Shown: in pieces, positions 1 to 10,489 of the stretch
Layout: each line of letters begins with the position of its first letter
Numbering within the stretch: the first letter of the stretch is position 1
Assembly: GCA_903813345.2 (NCBI GenBank)
Contig: CAIIXF020000012.1
Span: 23,760,184 to 23,824,183 of the forward strand
DNA length: 64,000 nucleotides
Origin: Owenia fusiformis
Lineage: Eukaryota; Annelida; Polychaeta; Sabellida; Oweniidae
Reading direction: 5' to 3'
The notes under the pieces: model-generated
Databases searched by the model: none
Seen by the model: the letters and a program-made list of their open reading frames with translations, nothing else
What the model was told of the DNA's origin: nothing
Made by a program: the position numbers and the translations under genes

Positions 1-227
1 TTTTTCTTCTTTCCACAACCTTTATTTTACTATAACCAGGACGTTTCGGATCCTGTTTGGATCCTTTTTCAAACTGACCTGAAGCGCTACAAAACAATTA
101 AATAAAAACAATATTACGTCATATTAATTCACCAAAAAATTCATTCCAAATTCCCGCCAATTTATAGTTCCCTTGATCCCTGTTCATATTATTATCATTT
201 TTCTTTATAAAAAGAGATTCTTTTATC
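1..227 (-). repeat. Left inverted copy of the PLE 3' end
   Basis: Read on the minus strand, this stretch repeats 856-1062 with small differences. It begins inside the last codons of the endonuclease frame, passes the stop, and runs through the GGATCC-containing tail to the segment reading ggttgtggaaagaaga. It carries no start of a gene. Its presence means the element has two 3' ends pointing outward. Confidence 0.8.
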
Positions 228-271
228 TTATTTATTTATAACTATTATTATTTTATTTATTCTTTTATACA

Positions 272-952
272 TTGGTTAATAGATGCAAAACTCTTGTAAC
301 AGAAGATGCTGATAAAGCCATAGAAATTGAACATATCAAAAAGGCGTTGGGAAATTGTGGATATCCCCAATGGACCGTTTCCTCAACAATGAAAAATGTA
401 AAACGTAAGGTCAATCAAGATGAAGAGGAAAAACCGCTGGGGACTGTAGTGTTACCGTATATCAAAGGTACGACGGAGAAGCTCCAGAGAATTTTTAGAA
501 AACATAAAATTAATGCAGCAGTGAAACCCTACATGACTCTCAAAAATATGTTAGTCCACCCTAAAGACAAAATAGACATTAATGATAAATCAGGAGTTAT
601 ATATGAGGTACCTTGCAAAACGTGTAACAAATCGTATATAGGAGAAACCTCAAGACCTTTGAAAGTTAGAATTAAAGAACATAAGATAGAAGCAGATTCG
701 AGGGACAATTCACGTTACACGCGCCAAGCAAAAGAAAATATGAGAGGGGTGATGAATAAATCAGCCATTATGGACCACGTCCTTCAGAATAATTGCGTAA
801 TGGACTGGAACAATACTATGGTTTTGGACAATGACAATAAGAGACTTGAAAGATGGATAAAAGAATCTATTTTTATAAAGAAAAATGATAATAATATGAA
901 CAGGGATCAAGGGAACTATAAATTGGCGGGAATTTGGAATGAAAATAATTAA
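272..952 (+). CDS. GIY-YIG endonuclease portion of a Penelope-like polyprotein (truncated)
   Basis: 226 codons are open from the first ATG. The N-terminal ~85 residues match the kind of linker that follows the reverse transcriptase in PLEs (segment LQRIFRKHKINAAVKPY near residues 71-87). The GIY-YIG nuclease module starts near residue 108 with GVIYEVPCKTCNKSYIGETS, followed by the conserved Arg in RPLKVRIKEHK. The two cysteines just before YIG are typical of the metazoan PLE/retroelement branch. PLE proteins are usually far longer and begin with a reverse transcriptase, which is missing here, so this is a 5'-truncated retroelement copy and not a host gene. The final ~30 codons also occur inverted at the left end of the element. 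The frame has no internal stop, so the insertion may be fairly young. Confidence 0.7.
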   Translation: MVNRCKTLVTEDADKAIEIEHIKKALGNCGYPQWTVSSTMKNVKRKVNQDEEEKPLGTVVLPYIKGTTEKLQRIFRKHKINAAVKPYMTLKNMLVHPKDKIDINDKSGVIYEVPCKTCNKSYIGETSRPLKVRIKEHKIEADSRDNSRYTRQAKENMRGVMNKSAIMDHVLQNNCVMDWNNTMVLDNDNKRLERWIKESIFIKKNDNNMNRDQGNYKLAGIWNENN

Positions 953-1062
953 AATTTAATTGTTTTGTATCGCTTCAGTTCAGTTTTTATACAGTTGAAA
1001 AAGGATCCAGACAGGATCCGAAACGTCCTGGTTATAGTAAAATAAAGGTTGTGGAAAGAAGA
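856..1062 (+). repeat. Right copy of the PLE 3' end
   Basis: Partner of the inverted copy at 1-227. It covers the end of the nuclease frame, its stop at 950-952 and the tail to 1062. The tail holds two GGATCC boxes separated by 5 nt and followed by GAAAC and GTCCTGG (about 1002-1031), an arrangement resembling stem II and the catalytic 3' strand of a hammerhead ribozyme. Confidence 0.75.
990..1031 (+). other. Hammerhead-ribozyme-like motif in the PLE terminal repeat (degenerate)
   Basis: GGATCC-agaca-GGATCC could form stem II and is followed by GAAAC then GUC, as in hammerhead ribozymes. The expected 5' core CUGANGA is replaced by GTTGAAA-like sequence, so the copy is probably inactive. PLE terminal repeats are known to carry minimal hammerheads. 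The same arrangement exists inverted at about 37-80. Confidence 0.35.
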
Positions 1063-1522
1063 CAAATATATTTTGTGGTCATAATAATTTAGCAGTAAAG
1101 TATAATTTTCATGTGAAACCAAGGTTCTTATTCAAAGGTAGAATCAGTCTATTAAGGGGATGACAAAATTCAATCAATTCAGTAATTAATCAATTTAAGT
1201 TACGTCAATGAAAAATGTGATGATTTTATTATAAAAAGATGAATACATTGGCGTTTTTAGAAATTTGATATGACAAGGAATGTTAAGAGCATATTCTAAA
1301 ATTGAAATAACTTTTTTTAAACTCAAACCAGTCAAACCAATTCGGTAATATTTAGACATTATCAAACACTCGTAATGTTTTAGCAACTTTCACTTTATGG
1401 TTAAACAGGTCGATGTTATAGAGTAGACCAATGGTCAAGATAAGTATGTCATGAGAAAAAATAAAGGAAAACCAGTATTTCATGGAATACCAGTATTTAC
1501 CATGGAATATACTGCCTGGTAA
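1063..1522. other. Intergenic AT-rich stretch
   Basis: Nothing recognisable between the PLE and the 3' end of the LINE. A 63-codon minus-strand frame at 1195-1386 has no family signature and is treated as chance. Confidence 0.5.
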
Positions 1523-1754
1523 TTTTTTTTATAGGTTATGTTTTATTTATCAATACTATCATTTCACAATGTCTGACAATGGGCCAAGGCCATTGGCATT
1601 AGTGGCCCATGTCGATTTTCACACATACACATTTATACAATTTCTAAAACAGAGTTAAGTAGGCACATAAAAATCAGGTAATTTTAGGCTGCTGAACACT
1701 CAGCATGACAATACATGTAAGTTACATGTGACATTTTACACCAAATATATAAAG

Positions 1755-2342
1755 TTAAACATAGTCTACAATTAAAGAAATAAAGTTGGCAGTTGTTGTG
1801 ACTATAAGCTTGTTAGTTTCAATTTTATATGTTGAGCCACCATATAACAATGTATCTAGTTTCTCTTTTGCATTTAGTTTGTTATAATGGTTAATGTTGA
1901 AATTGGGTATCCCCGCAAGGTCGAGTGCTAGTTGTTCCCTGAGATCAAGTAAAAGGGGGCAAGAAAAGAATAGGTGTTGGGTTGTCTGAGATCGAAAACC
2001 GCACAGGCATTGAGGATTGACATTATTGAATTGATGCTGGAACTTATGGTAACGAAAAATGAAATCACATCTGGTTTTATTAAGCACTATTTCAGCTTGC
2101 CTGTCTAAGTTCAAGTGGACTGTGTCAATTAGGGTCTTCTTCGAAAATAAATGTTTTTTAAGATGGTATTTAAAAGTGCACTTTATTGGAATGGTTTTGA
2201 GTTGATCAGGTAATGTGTCCCTCTTCCATTCAGATATAGAAGAAACTACAGTACCGCGTCTAGTTTTTTCAGATTGTTTCGCGGGTACAATAAAATGGGG
2301 CATTTTTCTTAGGGCTCGAGTTGGCCTCTTGTTTCGGTACAA
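1755..2342 (-). pseudogene. LINE polyprotein C-terminal region with CCHC-like motif
   Basis: 195 codons, out of frame with the reverse transcriptase core upstream. It carries the conserved C-terminal block of Jockey/CR1-like proteins (basic segment, then a 'W...LP...' stretch leading to FKYHLKKHLF near residue 68). It ends with CLCGF...HLFFSCP (residues ~113-131), a Cys/His cluster like the zinc knuckle at the end of many non-LTR polyproteins. It is part of the same inactivated LINE and not an independent gene. The initiating ATG is an artefact of the frameshift upstream. Confidence 0.75.
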
Positions 2343-2446
2343 ATTGAAAATATTTGAAATGTATGGAGGGCATTTTCATAATAAACATCATGCATTAATA
2401 ACAGTTTCTTTTGTTTTCTTTTTTCCGATAGTGGAGCCCAGTTAAG

Positions 2447-3271
2447 AATTTTCAGAACTTTGTTTGTATTTGTTCCCTTGATACAGCCGCTAACAATTTA
2501 GGCTGCCTTATAGTGAAGCCTGTCCAATTTCAAGAGTTCGTGTTTTGGAGCCGCATCAAATAAAACTGAGTCGTATTCTAAATGGGGTAAAATAAAGGAC
2601 ATATACATAGTTTCAAGGTGTTTACTAGCAATCTTATATTTTAAACAATTAGGTGGATTTATCATCTTGTCTATTTTGATACGGAGTTGGGTTATGTGTT
2701 CGGTGAAAGTCAGAGCATCATCTAAAATTACACCCAGGTGACAATGTGAATCTTGTCTGGCTATAGTTACACCATTCATGGTAACTGGCTCAAACTGCCT
2801 CTTGAAACGACATCTACTCCTAAATATCAATTCTTTACTTTTAGATGCTTTGAATTTCAACTTCCACAAATCGGACCATTCAGACAACTTATCAAGATCA
2901 AATTGTATTTCCCGCTGAGCTTCAGTTAGATCTCTGTCCTTATCAACTTTAAAAAATATAGAACTGTCGTCAGCATTTTACATTTTACCGTTTCTAATGA
3001 CTTCCGGTAGATCATTTATGTACAAAAGGAAGAATAATGGCCCCCATATAGATCCCTGGGGTACCCCACTATTGATTATGCCTTCCTCTGAGAATTTGGA
3101 AGATATATTATTGACACGGCAGTTTAATTTTCTATTGGTAAGATAACTTTGAAAGAGATCAATAATACTCTGAGGTAAACCGTATGATTTTAATTTTTTG
3201 ATCAACAGGAAGTGAGGAACGGCGTCAAAAGCACCTTCTATGTCGAGGAAGATGCCTCTGGTGTCCGCCAA
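2447..3271 (-). pseudogene. LINE reverse transcriptase palm/thumb, interrupted by stops
   Basis: The palm begins with GIFLDIEGAFDAVPHFLLIK (RT motif A, catalytic Asp in LDIEGAFD) and continues through GVPQGSIWGPLFFLLYINDLP (motif B). The catalytic FADD box is altered to N-A-D-D, with a TAA stop immediately before it (2978-2980). The same frame then resumes with the thumb segment (WSDLWKLKFKASKSKE..., then HCHLGVILDD), reaches a second stop at 2498-2500, and reads on through the VLKILNWAPLSEKR block. The element therefore cannot make an active enzyme. A frameshift separates this piece from the endonuclease-containing piece at 3307-4611. Confidence 0.85.
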
Positions 3272-3306
3272 ATCATCAATATTTGAATTAATAAAATGAA
3301 CAATGC

Positions 3307-4611
3307 TTACCAGTTGATTTTGTGTATTGTCAGATTGTGTCCTGGTAAAAAGCCAGATTGATTGATATAAAGTAAATTATTTTCTTTAATAAAAGTGTAC
3401 AAGTGTTCATAAAGTATTTTTTCAAATATTTTTGAAATGTTGTTGAGTAATGTGACTGGTCTGTAATTAGTTGGATCAGAACGAGATCCTTTATTCTTAA
3501 AAATTGGAACTAAAGTACCAAGTTTCCAAGTATCCGGGTAAATGCGATCCTGTAAAATTCTATTGAATAACTGACACAGTGGTTTATCTAAGGTGGAAGC
3601 TACTATTTTAAGCATTTTATTTGAGATATTGTCTGGTCCACCCTGCTTTGAAGTATCAAGATTTTTTAGCAATTTATTAACTGTTTCCTGTTCTATTGAT
3701 GGAATTTCCATTAAATTTTCAGTTCTAGATGGAAAATATCTGTCCGTGGATTCATTGTGATTATGATGAAACTTTTTAAGAAATTGATTCAAAAACAAGT
3801 CAGCTTTAGATTTATCATCTTCTGCTGTAATAATACCACTTTTTAAAATTGGAAGATCTGTATTAATTTTTTTCCCAAAAAGTTGCTTGATGACCTTCCA
3901 ATAAAAAGATGAGCTTGATGAATGAGTTCTCAATTTTGCACAGACAGTATTCTCATGTGTTAATTTTGCGCTTGCAATTGTGTCGCTAACCAAAATAGAC
4001 TGATTTTTGAAAAGTTGAAAATTCTCGTCCGAGTAGTTTTTCTTCAATTTTCGATAAAATGTATCCCTTCTGTTTATTGCAGCTTTGACCTCCTTGTTAA
4101 ACCACGGTGTGTCATTTGAACGCATTATCTTTGTTTTACTCGGAATATTATTAAAAAATAAGGTATATAAATCATCGGTAAACTTTTCCACTAAATCGTG
4201 GGTAGAATTAAATCGAAACATACTGTTCCAATCATGATTAGAAACAGCTGCATTAAGTGCAACATTGTCACAATCCGAGTATTGCCATACACGTTTGGTA
4301 GATTTAAAGTTATTATGTTTAAGGCCCATGTCGAGCATTGTTAATATGGTTGAATGATCAGAAAGCTCAATAGGTGCTTTAACTTCAGTGTTTAAAACAA
4401 ATCCGGGTGAATCTGTAAAAAATAAATCTAAACATGATCTTGAGTTTTGGGCTACTCTTGTTGGTTCATGGATTAACTCAGTAAGACCTTGATCAATCAT
4501 CATGTCATAAAGCATACCGCCCTCTATAGTATTGACATCATTGTCCCAAAAAAGTTTACTTCTACAATTGAAATCACACTGGTAATTCCCATGGAAATCC
4601 ATTGAAAGCAT
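3307..4611 (-). pseudogene. LINE endonuclease C-terminus plus RT fingers (5'-truncated)
   Basis: 434 codons. Residues ~9-90 are the C-terminal half of an APE-type endonuclease: DFNCRS (from GDFN), SCLDLFFTDSPG and LSDHSTI, which holds the catalytic SDH. Residues ~290-434 are the RT fingers with PDNISNKML, NYRPVTLLNNISKIFEKIL and QSGFLPGH. The first half of the endonuclease is missing, with an in-frame stop a few codons upstream of the ATG, so the start is not a genuine one. A frameshift between 3307 and 3271 separates it from the palm domain. Confidence 0.85.
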
Positions 4612-4912
4612 GTGTTTTAAGGGTTTCTACAATAATACATTCATAATGTATACTTTTCTATTGCTATGCTTACTATTTGTTTTATCTGGGAGAATCTAAA
4701 CAGTTTTCCCCATTTGGGCACTTTGAATCCTTAATAACTTCACCAATGTATAACATGTCGTGTATATATTTGGGAGATATTAATTTTGAGATTGAATATA
4801 TTGGTAGGTAAACCGTACATGTTGCATGTAATTTTGTCACTCCTTATGGATCTGATTCTCCCTTTAACTGAAATATTATTTATTCATTTTATTTCATTCA
4901 TTGGGTTTTCAG

Positions 4913-5281
4913 ATGCCTTGGATGATAAATTTCTAAATAGTATTGCTGGTGGAATAGGCATGATGTACAACGACCTAGGAACCGAATTAGATGTCACGCA
5001 TCGCGAAATTGAAAACATAAGAATGGGTCATCCTTATCCTAAACAATGGGCATTCCAAATATTAGTATTATGGAGAGAGAGACAGTCAAAAAATGCTAAC
5101 ATGATTGTAATCCTGGCAAGGGCCCTTAAAAATATACAACTCGTTCAGCTTGCAGAAGATGTAGAATCACATGGGCAGCAATTAGGAAACATCGAAAACC
5201 AATGTGGAATTGTTCAGGGAGGAAAACGCAGTTTTCCTGAACAGGTTGATCAGCTGGGAATAACTACGAACGCCGTCCCGG
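4913..5281 (+). CDS. Death-domain exon of a multi-exon gene
   Basis: The exon follows a good acceptor (ttgggttttcag, AG at 4911-4912) and ends at a strong donor (gtaagt at 5282). Both boundaries are phase 1. It encodes ~123 residues. Residues ~1-90 read as a six-helix death domain: DALDDKFLNSIAGGIGMMY, then DLGTELDVTHREIENIRMG, WAFQILVLW, ANMIVILARALKNIQL and LAEDVESHG, matching the usual hydrophobic pattern of death-fold adaptors. Death domains mediate homotypic assembly of apoptotic and innate-immune signalling complexes in the cytoplasm. Exons 5' of this one were not found and may lie beyond the LINE at 1523-4620. The phase-1 donor fits the acceptors at 6332 and 9133. Partner proteins cannot be inferred. 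Confidence 0.7.
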
Positions 5282-6331
5282 GTAAGTAAGAAGATTTTGT
5301 GTCAAATAGATTAAGTTTAAACTGTTAGAGTTTCAGTTCCCGGGTTTTCGTTTTATGAGATTTTCCACCATGCATATACTTTTTAAAACAAAACAAAAAT
5401 TTAATTCGCAATGATACGACGTCAGATACTGTTCATTTTACCGACAAAATGCAAAGATTTACGCGATAAATATGCGCAATGCTTCTCCAAGTAATTGCAA
5501 AAGTTTTAATATTCGTGGAATCTTCTTAAAAACCTCAAGTTTTGTTCCGATTTATGTGCGCTTCAATACAATTCTAAACTCAAAAAGGTTGTGTCACGAT
5601 ATACAGAATTAGAATCACTTGAGAGTAGACATTTCAAACCCTACCCGTTTTCTTCTTTTGTACGCTTTTCGGCCCTTCGCTCTCGTTGTCGCACAGTCTT
5701 TCTAGACTAGTCTTTAAGGCTTCACTTGGGGTTGCGGTGATAAAATTATGTCTATGTCAAAACTGGTTCAAATTAAATGAAATTAATTGTATGTAGTAAG
5801 GGGTATATTTAAAAGAACATGCTGAAACATTGGAACGTTTTGAATATTTATCCCTTAATTAGAAATATTTGAACTCAAAAAATGAAACGTAATTTTGTGA
5901 ATTTTTCACATGGCTTCACTTCATATTTCTTTCAATTTATACTTCTTAAAGACTGTATTTTAATCGAAATGATATAGTTTTGGGATAAAAATATAGAATA
6001 TGATATGCCTTAAAGGAATCAAATTAAAGAAGAAGAATTAACCTTTCAAACGATTTAATGTTAAATTGATCAAAATATATATCTTGTTGGTACGAAATTC
6101 TGCCTGTCCACACTTTTTTTGCATAAATATAGGCATAAGCGTTAAGTTAACATTGTTATATTATGACGTCATCACACAGAACCTGTTTGTCTTTTTCAAA
6201 ATGGAGAATTTAAATATTGTATCTGACATCGTATCAATGTGATTTATTTTAAAAGTTAAAAGTAACCTTTATATACATACTATTTCTAATGTTCAAAATG
6301 TTAAATAATATGATTAATTTACCATTTTTAG
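5282..6331 (+). other. Intron between death-domain exon and next exon
   Basis: AT-rich, begins gtaagt and ends ttttag. No element or second gene is recognisable in it. Confidence 0.55.
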
Positions 6332-6801
6332 ATCTGTCGCCAGAACGGAAAAGATATTTATCGTTTATAATTGTTATAAATGAAACAATGATGACCACAC
6401 TAGTGCCGTATACCAAAACAAGAATGCAAGAGAAATTTGACTCACTAAAGGGTAACTCTGAAACAATTGGGACTGTAGAAGATTTCGCAAACAGGTTCCT
6501 TGATGAAAAAAGTCAACTTAAAGGTGAATTTACAGTTGCAATTAAGGATCCATTCGTACTCTTGGACTTAATCCTACGTGTTCCAAACCTGAATGCATTG
6601 CCCGATGTTAAGTACTACCAGAGGATCAGTGATGCAAAAAACCTATGGGCAGAGAAAAGCTTGATGAAATGGGATCCAGAAAATGTATTTTCAGCCATGA
6701 AGATAGTGATCAACCAAATAGTTTGCGACAATGAACTGAAAGAAAATGCTATGAAGGAGCTGGAAAAGTGGGAAAAGAATGGTATAAGTACATTGTTTTA
6801 A
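6332..6801 (+). CDS. Second exon of the death-domain gene; alternative terminal exon possible
   Basis: Acceptor accattttta-g (AG 6330-6331), entering in phase 1, so it joins the death-domain exon in frame. About 155 residues, predicted mostly helical (RKRYLSFIIVINETMMTTL, DPFVLLDLILRVPNL, NVFSAMKIVINQIV, LKENAMKELEKWEK). No family is recognised; HEPN-type RxxxxH residues were looked for and not seen. The end is ambiguous. The frame stops at 6799-6801 and a poly(A) signal follows at 6837-6842, which would give a short protein of death domain plus helical domain. But a phase-1 donor (gtataagt at 6782) could splice to 9133 and extend it. Both models are plausible and may be alternative isoforms. 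Confidence 0.55.
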
Positions 6802-6836
6802 ACTAAGTATTTCAAAATGAATTAACCGCTAACATA

Positions 6837-6842
6837 AATAAA
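6837..6842 (+). terminator. Poly(A) signal AATAAA after the short-isoform stop
   Basis: AATAAA lies 36 bp after the stop at 6799-6801. It supports, but does not prove, a short transcript ending here. Confidence 0.4.
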
Positions 6843-7618
6843 ATGTGAATATGTAGCCTATTCAAAAATGTTCACTGTAACACATCATTGCACGAACATT
6901 TTGTATAATGTACGTCGAATAATAATATATTTATGCTTGTAGAAACAATATCAAGCTTGTAATAATAGCGAGGTATTTGTATATAGTAGTAATGGGCATT
7001 GCAATTGGTTTCTTATGGTTTCAAAGTTATTGATATTTCTTATATTTAGATGTCATGCGCCGAGGCTTTCCCAAAATTAGAGTAAGTTAGTTAAATATTT
7101 ATTATAGTGTCACAGGCTATACATGGTGAAGGCATTATACATCTACAAGAATTAGGCAATAGCCCCCAGCCGTCTCCGGCTAATGAGACACTTTTTATAT
7201 CAAAGAATTTACCTATTTGTTGAAATTGTTTTGTGCGATTCAATTCATAGATTGTCCAGTTTCGATATAATTGAAGAATGTGTCCATGATGGTGTTAGTT
7301 TTAATATCAAAGTAATAAGTGTATCTATGTGTATCATATTGATGTTATTTTGTGCCATTCGATCAGTTCATTTGTTACCCAGTTTCAATATTGATTCAAA
7401 AAATGATTCGAATCTTTTTAGTTGATACTCATGTTGCGAAAATAAGTCCATGTGTTTCTTTTCTTTACAAAAATAATCCTTTGATTTTTCTTAGTTCAGT
7501 AGCCCTGCAAAGAAACAAGCCTACATTAGCCTATAACTTTCAATACTAATTGATGCCATTATGAGGTACATGAAATATATGCAGTTGAATATCCAAGATC
7601 AACTCAATGTAATGTCGT
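6843..7618. other. Intronic/intergenic stretch
   Basis: AT-rich. Small open frames (7183-7425, 7352-7549) show no domain or codon signal and are taken as chance. Confidence 0.45.
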
Positions 7619-7747
7619 GGTCACATTTGCTCCGATTTTTACTACGGGGCCCGGCCGATTGAGTATTTTGTTCAAAATTGTATTTAATTTTAAACAAAAT
7701 ACTCATCGGCCGGGCGCCGGTGCTGAAAATCGGAGCAAATGTGACCA
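7619..7747. repeat. Palindromic foldback repeat with ~60-bp arms
   Basis: The arm from gtcacatttgctccgatttt to the AT-rich centre (7619-7679) is repeated inverted at about 7683-7747 with few mismatches and only a few bases of loop. Both arms include a GC-rich core (gcccggccgat). The whole can fold into one long hairpin. No open frame; probably a MITE or foldback relic inside the intron of the death-domain gene. Confidence 0.75.
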
Positions 7748-7828
7748 AGGCATCACAAGGGTATTACTGTAGTACAGTGACCCAGAGCAAAATTTAACTG
7801 CTGTAGTTGTTCCCTAGATTTTCTGGTG

Positions 7829-8212
7829 TCAATAAACATTGTGGTACTTTGCGGAATGTCTGAGGCGATGTTTCGATTTCAGCATACATATTTTATCTCT
7901 CTGTGATGTCAAGGCTACAAACACGATACCGGGTCGGTCATGTTGAGATGGTAGTCTTTTGACAGCTTCAGGGGTAGTCCCAATTTTGTCATCAATCGAT
8001 AGTTCATCAACAAAGTCATTCACAGTTTGAGTCAAGTCCAACGTTTGATCCAAATTTTTAATCACAATATAGTTGGCTTCAGTTTCAATCACATTTGAAT
8101 TCACAGATTTAGATTTGTAGTTAGCTTCATCTCGATTTTCCAAAATATCCAATCGAGTGTGTATATGTTCAATATTTTTACGTAAAGTACTGATCTCGTT
8201 GTCCATCTTCAA
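7829..8212 (-). pseudogene. Fragment of a LINE ORF1-like protein
   Basis: 127 codons. The N-terminal ~35 residues look like a short coiled coil (DNEISTLRKNIEHIHTRLDILE). The remainder (ANYIVIKNLDQ..., ELSIDDKIG..., AVKRLPSQHDRPGIVFVAL, then KICMLKSKHRLRH) resembles the RRM-like RNA-binding half of ORF1 proteins of non-LTR retrotransposons. The frame ends abruptly with no following nucleic-acid-binding tail and no RT nearby, so it is probably a fragment. The ORF1 assignment is by pattern and not certain. Confidence 0.4.
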
Positions 8213-8415
8213 CTTAACCTTTAATTGATATTATTTGACTGTCTAAAATGTCCACAAGTTGTTGTCGCCGTAAATCCAGTTGTTTTAAAACTCGATTCGA
8301 ACTGTCCATTAATCCTCCACTTTTTGTTGCAACGCGACTATAACTGAATTTATATCATCCGTGGTACCTGTAGTTGTGTTGTGATTGTTATTCAAATTTG
8401 AAATATATGTTACTA

Positions 8416-8907
8416 ACACCCCAGTCACATTTGTCGCACGGCGGCCGCAAGTCGACCGCAGATCAATTAAATCGGTGAATTTCTGCGGCGAGCGAAGAAA
8501 AACTACGCTCGCCTTGCGGCCTCCGTACGGCGAATGCAGATTTTTACAGGCCGCATGGAAGGCGTAGAAATTATAACTCGGAGTTATAATATTTGTTCAT
8601 TTCTGAGGTCCCTGTAGAAATCAACTGGCTCAACAAGATTGAATCATTATTTGTCAATGTTTCACGATCACTTTTCATTTGATATTACATCCTAACACTA
8701 TGAATAACATTTACAAATTGTCCCGATGTAAATAAAATGAAAAAAGTATTATTTATAAACAGAAAGTTAAAATTCACCATGCGGCTGCCGTGGGAAATGT
8801 GACTGCAAAAGTATGAGAGCGCAGAAATTCCACGGCGAGCGTAGAAATGTTACTGGCCGCAGAAATGATAGACCGCAAGGTCGCCGTAGGAAATGTGACT
8901 GGGGTGT
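8416..8907. mobile_element. Short element with 17-bp perfect terminal inverted repeats
   Basis: acaccccagtcacattt at 8416-8432 is exactly inverted as aaatgtgactggggtgt at 8891-8907. The 492-bp interior contains several GC-rich repeats of the type gcggccg/cggcgagcg near both ends (8441-8565 and 8780-8890), unlike the AT-rich surroundings. There is no transposase frame, so a MITE-like non-autonomous element is the best reading. The short open frames across it follow the GC-rich repeats and are not genes. No clear target duplication was found. Confidence 0.6.
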
Positions 8908-9132
8908 AATTGTGGGAAGATTACATGTGGAAGCCATATTGGATTTGGCCACATTTTCTGCTGGCCCTGTTGAAATCTTTGGTTGTCCTGTTGTTTCTTG
9001 TTTAGTTTTCCTTGGAGGTTTAGTCTTGCCGATATTCTTGGTACCTTAATACAATAGTCCAATGGGGTGACATTAGACATTCCTAGTACCTACCCAGTGT
9101 ATATACATAAAACAAGACTCGTTGTTTTTCAG

Positions 9133-9501
9133 GTTATACCGTTCCTGACCTAAACTTTCAAATGGACGAGGGGTTTATCCTTAAAGTTGAGAAGTACTGG
9201 AACATTCTCACTAGCTCCATGGGCGAGGATGATGAACAATTTACTTTGGAAACCAAAGAAATTGCCAAGTTCATTGAGGCATCATTACAGAGAGTAAATC
9301 ATGAACGACAAAACTCAGCCAGGAATGACCAAAGTTCAACAATGACAGAGAGTGCATACATACAAAATGACAGCCAACCTACTCAAATCTCAGACCGACG
9401 AGGAAATCAAATCATGATACAGACACCAGCATCCACTATTGGAAATCGGCTTCCACTAGGTAGAAATCTTTCACAGATAATTTCACAACATATTCATGCT
9501 A
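9133..9501 (+). CDS. Internal exon of the death-domain gene, unknown domain
   Basis: Acceptor gttgtttttcag (AG 9131-9132), donor gtatgt at 9502; phase 1 at both ends, 369 nt. Any of the upstream phase-1 exons joins it to give Gly-Tyr-Thr. About 123 residues: an acidic helical start (MDEGFILKVEKYWNILTSS, FTLETKEIAKFIEASLQRV) followed by a polar, probably disordered Ser/Gln/Asn-rich stretch. No known family recognised. Confidence that it belongs to the same transcript comes from matching phase and strand with 4913-5281 and 9754-9813. Confidence 0.55.
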
Positions 9502-9753
9502 GTATGTATTACAACTTCTCATGACTTCCCGATCTTTCATAATAGATGATCATTTCACTTGTTCGCTTGAATAAACCGCCTGTTTAATTCGTCTTATAAA
9601 ATATTTCATACAACACATTGCGACATTTAGTCGACTGTATCAAATAAATATGTTATTTAAGTCCTTCCAGAAAAACTGAACATGGATATGTTTACACACT
9701 TAGAACATTCACAAAATTTTTGAAACAAATAAAATTACAATTTTTTATTTTAG

Positions 9754-9813
9754 GTCAAAAGTCAATACCAGCAGAGTCACCTGACGTTCCAACACTTGTA
9801 GGTACTTTCAAAT
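9754..9813 (+). CDS. Small internal exon (20 codons) of the death-domain gene
   Basis: Acceptor ttttttattttag (AG 9752-9753), donor gtaagt at 9814; phase 1 to phase 1, exactly 60 nt. It encodes a Ser/Pro linker (QKSIPAESPDVPTLVGTFK). It is too short to recognise alone and is proposed because both splice sites are good and the phase fits the neighbouring exons. Confidence 0.45.
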
Positions 9814-9909
9814 GTAAGTAGTTTTCATGAACTGGACACGAGGTGTACACAATGCATAATAATAGTCACTGACTTGCTCGATGTCAAGGGTCATATATTT
9901 AATACATTA

Positions 9910-9994
9910 TACAATTGTTGACCTCTCCAGAGGTCAACCGGCAAAATTGTATATCGAGACTGTAAACCGAGAAACTACTGTTGACAGAGACCGA
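9910..9994 (+). repeat. Half-copy of the caattgttgacctctc foldback family
   Basis: The segment from caattgttgacctctc through the ggcaaaattgtat and actactgttgac boxes matches one arm of the full palindromic copies at 15011-15177 and 15402-15534. No opposite arm is present here. Confidence 0.6.
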
Positions 9995-10489
9995 ATATGT
10001 ATAAATCAGTGCTATAGTTAATGCATAACTGATTTTATAGAATGATAATATAGTACCCCCCTGAAATATTATTCTAGGGGGGTAAAACTGCTCAGAATCC
10101 TTCGTCCACCAACTAAAAAATCCCAGACATATATGAATTGATGCTAAATGAAATCATCTTTAAGAAACATTATGTCTATCAAGTGGCCCTTGAACTTCCC
10201 AAAACCCATGCTGTATCCTGGCCTATATACTCTGAAGTAAACGAAGTTGAATTATATAATTTATTACCAGAGTGATGAATCGTCACAGAAACATACGCGT
10301 TGCTTAAATAGTAACAAAAATCGCCGTATTTAGCGCCCATCCCGCTTGACAAAGTTCAAGAATTATCGAAGAATGACCAAGTATTAACAAATACATCAGA
10401 AAAATTGAATTTGCAAAGAAATCAAGTGGGCACTAATAGAGTACTTTATAATTATTTACTCTAAAATGCGGTAAAAGCATAGGCGTGGG

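Larger units (their letters stand above)
1..1062 (+). mobile_element. Truncated Penelope-like retroelement copy with inverted terminal repeats
   Basis: The segment is bounded by two inverted copies of about 210-225 bp (roughly 1-227 and 856-1062). Each copy contains the 3' end of the element's own coding region plus its 3' untranslated tail. Between them lies an open frame ending in a GIY-YIG endonuclease module, the C-terminal hallmark of Penelope-like elements (PLEs). No reverse transcriptase domain is present, so the copy is strongly 5'-truncated. Inverted or tandem partial terminal repeats are known for PLEs. Because the window starts at base 1, the true left boundary cannot be seen. Confidence 0.75.
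1523..4620 (-). mobile_element. Decayed non-LTR retrotransposon (LINE, Jockey/CR1-like, APE endonuclease)
   Basis: On the minus strand the order is APE-type endonuclease C-terminus, reverse transcriptase, C-terminal CCHC-like region, 3' untranslated region. It ends in an AATAAA-type signal (about 1541-1552) and a short A-run (complement of 1523-1530). The 5' end is lost just before the GDFN-type endonuclease motif, as expected for incomplete target-primed reverse transcription. At least two frameshifts and two in-frame stops break the coding region. The copy lies directly upstream of the death-domain exons and may sit in an intron of that gene. Confidence 0.85.
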
